Positions 18,345 to 26,310 of a stretch of 48,938 nt of DNA are shown piece by piece (the first letter of the stretch is position 1; each line of letters starts with the position of its first letter). The DNA comes from an uncultured Prevotella sp. (GTDB lineage: Bacteria > Bacteroidota > Bacteroidia > Bacteroidales > Bacteroidaceae), in the NCBI GenBank assembly GCA_946540435.1, contig CAMNII010000015.1, positions 1 through 48,938 on the forward strand, given 5' to 3'. A program made the translations under genes and the position numbers. Under the pieces are notes generated by a model. It had not been told where the DNA came from, did not search any database, and saw only the letters and a list, made by a program, of their open reading frames with translations.

Positions 18345-20381
18345 TTAGATCTCAGGATTGATGATCAGACCTTCCTGCCACTCGAGGTTGACAGAGGTAC
18401 CGAGTTCGATACCGGGGCTCGAGAGGTCGGGGATACCGTTGGTAGCATTACCGAGACCCTCGTTCACGTTAGGATTGTCGGGATAGTCGCCGTTTCCATC
18501 GGGGATGACGGGGATGTCCACCTCACCGTCGCCGTCGGTATCCCATCCGGGACCACCGTGGTCGGGATCAGTGATGAAGGTGTCGTTGTTGCCGTCGCCG
18601 TCGATGTCATAGGGATCGGGAGTGCCGTCGCCGTCCTTGTCAACACCGGTAGGTTTGCCGTCGCCGTCCTTGATGTACTTGTCAGGATTGCCGTCGCCGT
18701 CGCGGTCTACTTCCTGCTTACCGTTCTTGATGGTGATGGTGAGCTTGGTGACGTGGTCCTGATAGATGATCTTGTCAAGGGTACCGGCCAGGTAGTTGCT
18801 GGCGGTTGTCGGGTCGAGCTTAGCGGTCAGGTAGAAGGTACCGCCTGCGGGGATGATACCGTCGAGGCCGAGGAATTCCTCACCGCCGTTGACGAGCTCG
18901 ATAGCGGCATAGACCACCTGGTTGCTGGCAGTCTGGAGGGCCAGGGTCTGGTTGGCATTGCTGGTGGTAGAATTGGGCTTGGCGATGATGTTGTCGTACG
19001 ACATCTCACGGTCGTAGAGGGTGTAGTTCTCATCACCCTTCTTGGCGAAGTCATAACCTACGCTGCACTGTCCGCCGAGGAGCACACCGGTGAGGGTGTA
19101 ACCTGTTCCGACGACCACTTCTTTACCGGCACCGTCGTAGAACTTGCCGCTGGGCATCTGGATCTTGGTTTCCAGACGGCCTACGCCATACTGAGCCTGG
19201 TTGACGAGAGCCACTGACTGCGTATTGTCCTGCACTTCGTCGGCTGCGCCATCATAGACGAAACCGATCAGGCCTTCCCAGTTACCGGGAACGTCGTATT
19301 CGGGCGACTCGATCTGGGTAGAAGCCTTCAGCGGAGTGTTGGTGTAGTACCAGAGGTTGGCGGGATAGACATAGTTGGTGACAGCCACCTTGTTGCCCTG
19401 GTTGTAGTTAGCGGTGATGTCATAGAAGGTGTTGGGGTTCGAGCCGGTTTTTCTCCAGCTGATACGGGCAGCACCGTCGGGCAGACCGATGTTGCCGGGA
19501 TAGCCCTGGTATTGAGCCTTCAGCTTGGCGGGAGAACCGACGATGGGCTCTTCCTCGCAAGCGTTCAGGATCTTGGTCTGCAGTTCCTGAGCAACAGCGT
19601 ACTCGGCGTCAGAGCTCTGCACGTGCTTGGTAGCAGCGTACACCTTGCTCAGGATGACGGCAGCGGCCTTTGAGGAACCGGTGGTCACGCAGGTGAAGCT
19701 CTTGTAGAGGTTCTTCAGCGTGGTGTTGGTAGCGGTCGCCCAGCCGGTGGTCAGTGCCATAGAGGTGAACAGGTCGACGATATTCTGACCGATTTTGTTG
19801 TTCTGCTGACGGTCGGGGCTGGTGTTGATCTGCTCCAGACCGAAGGCGATGTCGTTGACGGTGTTGAACTCAGCGTCGTTCAGACCGAAGGTGGTCAACG
19901 TACCATAGTGGAATTTCTCGTCCATGGTGGTGAGGGGATCATCTTTGGAAGCGTCGATGGCCTTACCATAGAACAGGAAGTTCTTGGTGCCAACGGGAAC
20001 GAACTGGTCGGCATATACCTTATAGTTCGTGAAGCCGGGGCGGTTGATGGTCTGGATGGGGCTCAGACGGAGGATGTCAGACAGCTTTGTTGAAGATGTC
20101 GTGGGCACAGCGTTGAAGGAGAGCAGACGGATGTTGTCCATACCGCGGAACTGTGCTACAGAGCCTTCGTTCTGTGTGATTCCATTCTCCATACGGGTAC
20201 CAATCACCGTGCGGGGGATAGAGATAACGAACTCGGGTCTCACGCTGGGCACGCCGTTCCCGTCGAGGACGACCTTGCTTTCCTCGTTGACGACCTCATC
20301 GGTCGACGAGCAAGCGCTGAAACCAATTGAGCCCGCAACTGCGATAGCAGCCATCATGGCAAATTTAGTCATTTTTCTCAT
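18345..20381 (-). CDS. Mfa1-type fimbrillin with inserted DxDGDG calcium-type repeats (678 aa)
   Basis: The lipoprotein signal ends SIGFSAC. The early arginine motif is VIGTRMENG, followed by FRGMDNIRLLSFNA, as in Mfa1. The middle has GNIGLPDGAARISW and VYPANLWYYTN, and the C-terminal domain has VVYAAIELVNGGEEFLG and GGTFYLTAKLDP. Where the other Mfa1-type proteins have a short AYN-x-x-PDL linker, this protein carries about 85 residues (about 557-640) of acidic repeats such as DRDGDGNPD, DKDGDGTPD, DIDGDGNND and DTDGDGEVD. These have the spacing of calcium-binding thrombospondin type 3 or dockerin-like loops. The chain then ends with the conserved strand VNLEWQEGLIINPEI. It is probably a fibre subunit whose last linker is stiffened by calcium. 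The fimbrillin assignment is firm; calcium binding is inferred from the motif. Confidence 0.9.
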   Translation of the reverse strand: MRKMTKFAMMAAIAVAGSIGFSACSSTDEVVNEESKVVLDGNGVPSVRPEFVISIPRTVIGTRMENGITQNEGSVAQFRGMDNIRLLSFNAVPTTSSTKLSDILRLSPIQTINRPGFTNYKVYADQFVPVGTKNFLFYGKAIDASKDDPLTTMDEKFHYGTLTTFGLNDAEFNTVNDIAFGLEQINTSPDRQQNNKIGQNIVDLFTSMALTTGWATATNTTLKNLYKSFTCVTTGSSKAAAVILSKVYAATKHVQSSDAEYAVAQELQTKILNACEEEPIVGSPAKLKAQYQGYPGNIGLPDGAARISWRKTGSNPNTFYDITANYNQGNKVAVTNYVYPANLWYYTNTPLKASTQIESPEYDVPGNWEGLIGFVYDGAADEVQDNTQSVALVNQAQYGVGRLETKIQMPSGKFYDGAGKEVVVGTGYTLTGVLLGGQCSVGYDFAKKGDENYTLYDREMSYDNIIAKPNSTTSNANQTLALQTASNQVVYAAIELVNGGEEFLGLDGIIPAGGTFYLTAKLDPTTASNYLAGTLDKIIYQDHVTKLTITIKNGKQEVDRDGDGNPDKYIKDGDGKPTGVDKDGDGTPDPYDIDGDGNNDTFITDPDHGGPGWDTDGDGEVDIPVIPDGNGDYPDNPNVNEGLGNATNGIPDLSSPGIELGTSVNLEWQEGLIINPEI

Positions 20382-20459
20382 TGTGTTGAAAGTTAAATAA
20401 AATTGTTAATACTAATAATTATTTTCTCTGTTTATATTGTTTTCCTTTTTTTAGGGGTT

Positions 20460-20505
20460 CCTAGGCTTTACTAGGGTTTCCTAGGATTTCCTAGGGCTTC
20501 CTATA
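20460..20505. repeat. CCTAGG array with 10-bp period (5 units)
   Basis: CCTAGG-type hexamers start at 20460, 20470 (ACTAGG), 20480, 20490 and 20500 (CCTATA), exactly 10 bp apart. The last unit overlaps the stop codon (TAG on the minus strand, 20501-20503) of the 634-aa fimbrillin, so the array forms the immediate 3' untranslated segment of that gene inside the operon. Confidence 0.85.
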
Positions 20506-22405
20506 GCGGTACCTCGTTAAAGGTCAGTCCTTTGTTCCAGGAGAGGTCTACGTTCAGGCCTGTCGTCGGCAATGCTGTCTGGAGGGCCGGCAGGCCGTAG
20601 GTGGCGGTGGCCAGTCCGGTGGGTGCCTTGGGGTTGCCGTGTTCGTCTACCCCCGGTTCAGGGATGCCGTCGCCGTTGGTGTCGGGCCATCCGGTGAGGA
20701 TGGTGATGTCGGCCTTGGTGGCGAAGTCCTTCTTGAATATCTGGTTCAGATACGTGGGGTCGTAGTTAATACTCTTCTTCGGGTCCATGGGTGCCACGAG
20801 GTAGAAGGTGGCGCCATGTACGATGGTGCCGTCGGCGCCTTCGAAGTCAGCGCCGTTGTTGACGAGTTCCAGTGCGATGTTCACCACTTCGTCGGATCCG
20901 GTGCTCAGTCCGAGGGTGTAGTTGAATCCCGACCATGTGGCGCTGGTCACGTCAATCGGTCCGCCGTTGAGGCTGGTGTCGTAGATGGCAAACTGGCGGC
21001 TGCTGCCGATGGGCTGGAAGTCGTAGTCCACCTCGCGCTGGCTGCCGATGAGGACGCCGACGAGGGTAAATCCTGCCGAGGCGTCGTAGGCTCTTCCCTT
21101 GGCGTCGTAGAGCGTGGAGCTCTGCAGCATGACGCGCGTGGCGAGTCGTCCGACGGCATATTCCACCTGTTTCACCATGGATACCGACTGTGTGGTGGGC
21201 TCCACCTTGTTGGTGCCGTCGGCATAGGCTTCGCGGATGATGTTCGACCAGCTCTGGTAGCTCGTCGGGTTGTTGGGTCCTCCCGGGGTGTTGTTGCCGG
21301 CATTGTCTCTGATGATCTTGTCCAGGAGCACGGTAGAGTCGCTGGCCATGATGTCGGAGAAGATCTGATACTGCAGGTTCGGCGGATAGACGTAGTCGGT
21401 GGGGTTGGGCAGGTTGAGACCCTTACCGTAGTCGTTGTCGGTGGGGAACTCATAGCGTGTCTCCGTGTCGTTCCATACGAAGCGTGCTACTCCCGACGGC
21501 AGGTTGATGTCCTGCGGGAAGCCCTGGTATTTGTCGAGCAGGGTGACCTTCTCGGGGTCGGTGGCGTCGATGGATGCGCAGTTGGCCTCGATCTTGCTGA
21601 TGAGTGCCTGTGCGAGGGCATATCCCGGCTCTGCCGGTGTGACGTTCATGAGTGTCCTGCGCACCTTGCCGAGCATCACCTGGATGTTGAACGACGAGGA
21701 GGTGGTGAGCCGGCGCATGGCCTGGTACGACTCGTTGAGTGCCCAGTGTGTGGCGGTGGACCACTTGTCGTTGGGTGCGGGTTCGCTGACGAAGGTGTTC
21801 ATCAGCTCGTTGACGAGGGTGAGCAATGCATATCCGATGGAGCTCTCGCCCAGCCGGTCGGCGGTGGGGCAGATCTGCACGGGTCGGAAGCGCATGTCGC
21901 CGTTGCCGGTATAGGTGGTGCGGTCGATGCCCACGCGCTCCAGTGTGCCGTAGTATGCTTTCTCGGCATGAGTGGTGGGGTTGTCGTTGGCGCGGCAGTA
22001 GAAGGCGACGTGCGTGATGCCCACGGGCACCTGTATCTCTGATACGATGTTATAGTCGGTGTTGATGACGCCCTCGTAGGTGTAGGTGCCTGTGGAACCG
22101 AGGTCTACCATCGGGCCTACCTTCTCTGTTGTCTCCGTGGGATAGGCGTTGAAGCAGAGCAGGCGGATGTCGGCGAGTCCGCGGAATCCTGCTGCGTCTT
22201 CGCTGAGCTGCACGACGTCGCCCGTCATTCGGGTGGATGCCATCCGTGTGCCAGCGATGCGCTGTGGCAGCGAGAAGGCGAGGTGTACGGGGATGACCTG
22301 CAGGGTCTCCGGGGTGACGATGTCCTCGTGCTCGTTGCATGCGGATGTGAGCAGTCCTACGATCAGGAGTGCTATCAGCAGGGATATGTCGTGAAGCTTT
22401 TTCAT
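20501..22405 (-). CDS. Mfa1-type fimbrillin (634 aa)
   Basis: The lipoprotein signal is MKKLHDISLL and LLTSAC (Cys23). It is followed by a typical fimbrillin first domain: PVHLAFSLPQRIAGTRMAS with the expected trimming arginine, then FRGLADIRLLCFNAYP. The middle shows DINLPSGVARFVW and VYPPNLQYQIFSD, and the last domain shows EVVNIALELVNNGADFEG and GATFYLVAPMDP. Near residue 573 a single acidic loop (DTNGDGIPEPG) sits where the neighbouring 678-aa paralogue has its long calcium-type repeat block. This suggests either the origin or a remnant of that insertion. The protein ends VDLSWNKGLTFNEVPL, the conserved C-terminal strand shared with the main fimbrillin. It is probably a shaft or accessory subunit. 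It lies 110 nt downstream of the anchor gene, with a CCTAGG array in that gap. Confidence 0.88.
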   Translation of the reverse strand: MKKLHDISLLIALLIVGLLTSACNEHEDIVTPETLQVIPVHLAFSLPQRIAGTRMASTRMTGDVVQLSEDAAGFRGLADIRLLCFNAYPTETTEKVGPMVDLGSTGTYTYEGVINTDYNIVSEIQVPVGITHVAFYCRANDNPTTHAEKAYYGTLERVGIDRTTYTGNGDMRFRPVQICPTADRLGESSIGYALLTLVNELMNTFVSEPAPNDKWSTATHWALNESYQAMRRLTTSSSFNIQVMLGKVRRTLMNVTPAEPGYALAQALISKIEANCASIDATDPEKVTLLDKYQGFPQDINLPSGVARFVWNDTETRYEFPTDNDYGKGLNLPNPTDYVYPPNLQYQIFSDIMASDSTVLLDKIIRDNAGNNTPGGPNNPTSYQSWSNIIREAYADGTNKVEPTTQSVSMVKQVEYAVGRLATRVMLQSSTLYDAKGRAYDASAGFTLVGVLIGSQREVDYDFQPIGSSRQFAIYDTSLNGGPIDVTSATWSGFNYTLGLSTGSDEVVNIALELVNNGADFEGADGTIVHGATFYLVAPMDPKKSINYDPTYLNQIFKKDFATKADITILTGWPDTNGDGIPEPGVDEHGNPKAPTGLATATYGLPALQTALPTTGLNVDLSWNKGLTFNEVPL

Positions 22406-22425
22406 TTTCTTCTTTCTTTCTTTTT

Positions 22426-22511
22426 TTTAGGCTTTCCTAGGTCTTCCTAGGCTTTCCTAGGTCTTCCTAGGTTTTCCTAGGTTTTCCTAGGGGTTCCTAG
22501 GCAGTCCTAGG
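22426..22511. repeat. CCTAGG array with 10-bp period (8 exact units)
   Basis: CCTAGG occurs at 22436, 22446, 22456, 22466, 22476, 22486, 22496 and 22506, each followed by four T-rich bases, with one degenerate TTTAGG unit at 22426-22431. The period is exactly 10 bp, close to one helical turn. The array begins 4 nt after the stop codon of the Mfa2-type anchor gene on the minus strand. Every unit is self-complementary, so transcripts could fold in many registers. Confidence 0.92.
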
Positions 22512-22515
22512 TTTT

Positions 22516-23571
22516 TTATCTGCCGTCTTCGATGACGAGTCCTTCTTTCCAGTCGAAGGTGACAGAGGTACCTACTTCCACGTTGGGCGACCAGATTGCT
22601 CCGTCCGGCTTCATGTAGCAGTAGATGATGGACACCTGTCCGGCCAGCAGGGGTTGGTGCACGTTGATGACGGTGCGGGTGACCTTGCCGTCAGGCAGGG
22701 TGACGTAGACGGTCTTGCGCCATACGCGGTCCTCGTCAGTAGCTCCTGTGGAGCCGTCGGCACGGCTGACCTCGTCGGGATAGTTGGTCTGTGCCAGCTC
22801 GGGCGTGTCGCAGCTGGGGAAGGTGATGGCGTAGAACACCTCACGCTCCACGGGTGGCGTTGTGACGCGCAGGTCGTTCACCACGCGGTTGTTGTTATAG
22901 GTGAACAGGCTGTCGTCGACATAGAATCCGTCGGCGAAGTCGCTGCTGGTCACTTTCACGTCCTTATAGTCTACGCCGTCGGTGCGTATGAGCAGGATGC
23001 TGGCGCTGTTCACCATGTACAGGGTGACGTTGAAGGTCTGGTCGATGTTTCCCAGCACGTTCATGTTCGCGCGTGCGGTGAAGAGTCCGGCGTTATGTCC
23101 CTTGTTGAGTTCGCGGGGTCCGGTCTGTTGGATATAGTGCTGCTTCTGCTTGTCGCCGCCACTGACATCGACGGTGGGCTCGAGCATGAAGTTGGCGAGG
23201 GCCAGATGCCGGTAGTCGTCGGCGGGCAGTTCCATCTCATAGACGGCCTGGTTGTCGTCCATGATGGCGTGTTTGTATTGTCTGCGGTCTTCGTTGATAT
23301 AGAATGACAGGTCTACGTCGTGTGCGAACTCCCGGAAGATATTCTTCAGCGAGTCTTCCAGCAGTGTGGCCACCTCGGGTTCGTTGAAGCGGCTTCTCAG
23401 GACGGTTTCCACCTGTGTGGTGAGGGTTGTCTTCAGGCGTACTTGATAGTGGACGCTGAAATTCTGCTGACAGTCTGACAGGTCGTCGTCGATAGCTGAG
23501 CAAGCTGTGAACAGAACGCTCGCCATGGTGAAGAGCATTCCTCCAAACAGATATTTCTTAAACATTGTCAT
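22516..23571 (-). CDS. Mfa2/FimB-type fimbrial anchor lipoprotein
   Basis: The 351-residue protein has the hallmark start of the Mfa2 family: a lipoprotein signal (MLFTMASVLFTAC) followed closely by AIDDDLSDCQQNFSVHYQV. Further on come YEMELPADDYRHLALANF, GPRELNKGHNAGLFTAR and FNVTLYMVNSASILL. Mfa2/FimB anchors stay lipid-attached in the outer membrane and terminate the fimbrial base, controlling fibre length and retention. The position just after the largest fimbrillin gene matches the mfa1-mfa2 order of P. gingivalis. The last residues (VTFDWKEGLVIEDGR) resemble the C-terminal strand of the fimbrillins, so the anchor may also supply a strand to the first subunit; that is inference. An ATG at 23565 (MFKKYLFGG) is an equally good start. 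Confidence 0.88.
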   Translation of the reverse strand: MTMFKKYLFGGMLFTMASVLFTACSAIDDDLSDCQQNFSVHYQVRLKTTLTTQVETVLRSRFNEPEVATLLEDSLKNIFREFAHDVDLSFYINEDRRQYKHAIMDDNQAVYEMELPADDYRHLALANFMLEPTVDVSGGDKQKQHYIQQTGPRELNKGHNAGLFTARANMNVLGNIDQTFNVTLYMVNSASILLIRTDGVDYKDVKVTSSDFADGFYVDDSLFTYNNNRVVNDLRVTTPPVEREVFYAITFPSCDTPELAQTNYPDEVSRADGSTGATDEDRVWRKTVYVTLPDGKVTRTVINVHQPLLAGQVSIIYCYMKPDGAIWSPNVEVGTSVTFDWKEGLVIEDGR

Positions 23572-23593
23572 TCTATTTTTCTTTTTTTTACGC

Positions 23594-23677
23594 GCGTACC
23601 TATTATTATATATGCGTACTTTTATTATTTATATCTATGAGGGTGCACCGCTCGTGGTGCACGGGGTGCACCCTCAT
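23594..23677 (-). terminator. Direct repeat and 13-bp inverted repeat between fimbrillin and anchor genes
   Basis: ATGAGGGTGCACC at 23637-23649 pairs perfectly with GGTGCACCCTCAT at 23665-23677 around a 15-nt loop. The loop contains another GGTGCAC that can compete for the left arm, so two folds are possible. Next to it GCGTAC followed by a TATTA-rich stretch is repeated 20 bp apart (23594 and 23614). The hairpin separates the abundant-subunit gene (stop at 23718) from the anchor gene. It may act as a partial terminator that lowers anchor expression. Confidence 0.65.
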
Positions 23678-23717
23678 GATATATGTTTAAGAGTGGCTCA
23701 TGCGAGCCGTCGGGTGA

Positions 23718-26042
23718 TTACTGGCCGAGGACGACATCGTTGAAGGTCAGACCGCTACCCCACTGCAGGTCAACGTTCAGACCGAGGGAGATCTGCGTGG
23801 AGCGCAGGTCGGGAACGGTGTTGTAAGCACTCTGCAGAGAGTTCTCACCGATGACGAAGTTAGCGGTGGTCACGAAGTCCTGGATGAACACGCGACGCTC
23901 CTTGAGGCAGTTACCATCTGCATCGTGAGGAGGCAGACAGGTAGTACCTGCTGTAGGCCAGACAACACCCTTAGCCAGCTCTTCTGCTGTGGGATTGCCG
24001 GGATTTGCGGGAGCGAGGGTACCAGCGTTGGGATCGAGCTTACCGACGATGTAGAAGATGCCACCGGCACGGATGATGTTATGCTTACCCCAGAAGTCCT
24101 TACCAGAGTTGTTCACGAACTCGAGACATACATACACAGGATTCTGGCACTTGCCCCTGAGTGACTCGTTCCAGTTGTCCCATACGAGGGTGTAGTTGGC
24201 CTCTGATGTGCCGCTTGTGGGGATAGCAGTGTTAACAATGGCATTGTCGTAGATGGCGTTGTTGAAGGTTGAGCCTTCAACGGGGAGGAAGTTCCAGCCC
24301 ACCTTGGTTGCCACGCCACCAATGAGGATACCATTCAGGGTGAAAGTGCCATCGGTAACGGTGAGCTCGGCATTGGGCTCGTCAGAAGTACCCAGCGAAG
24401 AATTCTTAGCCACCTGAATAGCGTGGTTGTTGTCGTACAGCTTAGTTGCGCCATACTTCACGGTGCTCTTCAGCATAGCAGGACCATAGTTGATGTTATA
24501 CTGCATAGCCACCGAACGGGTAGTAGACACCACGTGAGCATCCTTCGTCCAGTTCTTGCTGGTCCATGAGCCGTCGGTCACCCAAGGTGTGACGCCCTGA
24601 GGATATTCAGCCTCTGTAACAGCCTGATCGGTCACACGCACGGGAGAGTTACCCCAGTAGCAGAGCTCTGCGGGATAGTACACATTGTAGCAAGAGGTGG
24701 TTGATTCGCCACCATTGAACAGTCCGACATTTCCGACGTGTTTGAATTTCACTGAACCGGGAGTTTTTACCCAACCGGGGATTCCAGCATCCTCAACAGA
24801 TGCTGTAGCCTCAGCAATGGCAATCTGTGTACAACCGGCAGGAACGTGAAACCTATCAACGGGGTATGACTGAAGGGCAGTCTTACCTGCTGCTCCACTA
24901 ATACCGTCAGTTGATCCTGTGTAACCAATAGCAGATACAACCGTGGTATAATCATTCCATGTCATCGAAGGAGCTGTGCCGGTCAGGATGACACCAATAT
25001 TGTCGCTAATCTTTTTAGCCAGAGCCTGAGCCTTAGCTTCATACAGCGAGGTGGGGGCACTTGTGAGGATTCGGTCCATAATCACCTTCACGTCGCCCAG
25101 CATACGAGCCACGGCAGGACCTGAACCGGCACGAACTTCACCATTTTCGACCGTGCAAATCTCTGCCAGTGCCTGACCCATAATTTCACCGATGGCACAC
25201 ATAGGCGAGCCGTCAGCCGGAGCCTTAGAAGCCGCCTTTACGGTGACGCCAGTAGATGGAGTACCGGTCACAGTAACAAACTGGAACCAAGACAATGTAG
25301 TCTTATAGTGCTCAGTATATTCGCTTGGATCAGTGGGATTCGCAACACCGTCTATTGCACCATTTCCATTGGCATCATACTGCACGTCATAGTTCTCAAT
25401 CTTCGAAGCGAGCACCCAGTTGAGGGCTGCGGAAAGCAGGTCACCATAGTTGCGGAAGGTCTGGTTGTAACCGCTGGCGTTGACCTCCACAATCCGCTTC
25501 ACGGCGAAGTCGTAGTTAGCCAGGTTGGTAGCATTGGCGTTGGTCACATTCGGGAGGTAATCGATATTACCCTGAGCGAAACCGTCGGTTGCTGTCTTAG
25601 GAGCCTTACCGTAGAACATCAGGACGTTGGTCTCTGTGGGCAGAGCCAGCTCCAGAATACGATGGCTCATTGAGCCGTCGGTCTTAGCCTGACCAGTGCT
25701 GTAGACATTACCCAGTGTGTAGTGCTTGTTGGGAGCAACACTGGATTCAAGAACATGGGCGCCGTCTTTGAGCGAAGCAGTGCGCAGGAAGCTCAGCAGG
25801 TGGGCGTCGGTGATACCACGGAAGAGATCAGTCGTCGTTGCCTGCGTGTTGGCAGAGTTCATACGCGTGATGGGCGTTCTGTTGGTGTTGACGTTCATGA
25901 CGAAGCTGGTCGTCACCTCGCCTGTCTCGGGGTTGTAGTTAGGATTGTTGACTACTACATCCTCTTCGGAAGAGCAGCCTGCAAGTCCAGCGAATACGAG
26001 TGCTATCGCACCGACTTTCGCATAATCAAAAAACTTTTTCAT
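23718..26042 (-). CDS. Mfa1-type major fimbrillin (774 aa)
   Basis: This is the first and largest fimbrillin of the operon. The start at 26042 (MKKFFDYAKVGAIAL) gives a clean lipoprotein signal ending LAGLAGC; six codons upstream are also open. The mature region begins SSEEDVVV, then has TRTP-like trimming context (NRTPITRMNSANTQ) and FRGITDAHLLSFLR. The C-terminal half shows PVYVCLEFVNNSGKDFWG, GGIFYIVGKLDP, FIQDFVTTANFVIGE and AYNTVPDLRSTQISLGL. It ends VDLQWGSGLTFNDVVLGQ, the conserved strand that in this family is proposed to act as donor strand. At over 770 residues it is larger than P. gingivalis Mfa1 (roughly 560). Its place directly before the Mfa2-type anchor suggests it is the shaft protein. 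Confidence 0.9.
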   Translation of the reverse strand: MKKFFDYAKVGAIALVFAGLAGCSSEEDVVVNNPNYNPETGEVTTSFVMNVNTNRTPITRMNSANTQATTTDLFRGITDAHLLSFLRTASLKDGAHVLESSVAPNKHYTLGNVYSTGQAKTDGSMSHRILELALPTETNVLMFYGKAPKTATDGFAQGNIDYLPNVTNANATNLANYDFAVKRIVEVNASGYNQTFRNYGDLLSAALNWVLASKIENYDVQYDANGNGAIDGVANPTDPSEYTEHYKTTLSWFQFVTVTGTPSTGVTVKAASKAPADGSPMCAIGEIMGQALAEICTVENGEVRAGSGPAVARMLGDVKVIMDRILTSAPTSLYEAKAQALAKKISDNIGVILTGTAPSMTWNDYTTVVSAIGYTGSTDGISGAAGKTALQSYPVDRFHVPAGCTQIAIAEATASVEDAGIPGWVKTPGSVKFKHVGNVGLFNGGESTTSCYNVYYPAELCYWGNSPVRVTDQAVTEAEYPQGVTPWVTDGSWTSKNWTKDAHVVSTTRSVAMQYNINYGPAMLKSTVKYGATKLYDNNHAIQVAKNSSLGTSDEPNAELTVTDGTFTLNGILIGGVATKVGWNFLPVEGSTFNNAIYDNAIVNTAIPTSGTSEANYTLVWDNWNESLRGKCQNPVYVCLEFVNNSGKDFWGKHNIIRAGGIFYIVGKLDPNAGTLAPANPGNPTAEELAKGVVWPTAGTTCLPPHDADGNCLKERRVFIQDFVTTANFVIGENSLQSAYNTVPDLRSTQISLGLNVDLQWGSGLTFNDVVLGQ

Positions 26043-26265
26043 ACTTTTTTTAAAAAACATTTTTATTGTTAATACTTTTATTTTTTCTTCCCTTTTGGGG
26101 TGTTTGCTGTTTAAACGACGAATGAGAAATGCATTCTCTCGCGATTCTTGTTTTTGTTTTCCCTTTACCCTTATTCTTTTTTTCTTTTTATTTTATGTCG
26201 CAGTTTCAAGACTGCAAAATTGCTTATAAGCATACTTCGAATGCTTCCCGCTTCCTTCTTGGCTT

Positions 26266-26292
26266 TTTAAAGTCGAAAGTTTCGACCTTAAA
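26266..26292 (-). terminator. Hairpin upstream of the major fimbrillin gene
   Basis: GTCGAAA (26272-26278) pairs with TTTCGAC (26280-26286). The stem continues after one mismatch with TTTAA (26266-26270) against TTAAA (26288-26292). On the minus strand it lies 18 nt after the stop of the OmpA-like gene, and 223 nt of T-rich plus-strand sequence with no gene separate it from the fimbrillin start. It may attenuate or separate the two transcripts. I found no clear TAnnTTTG promoter for the fimbrillin within this gap. Confidence 0.55.
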
Positions 26293-26310
26293 ACGTCATG
26301 GCACCTCGTC

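Noticed and set aside
20639..22042. 467-codon plus-strand open frame opposite a fimbrillin gene
   Set aside because: It is a shadow frame; the minus-strand lipoprotein with its signal peptide and conserved C-terminus is the real gene.
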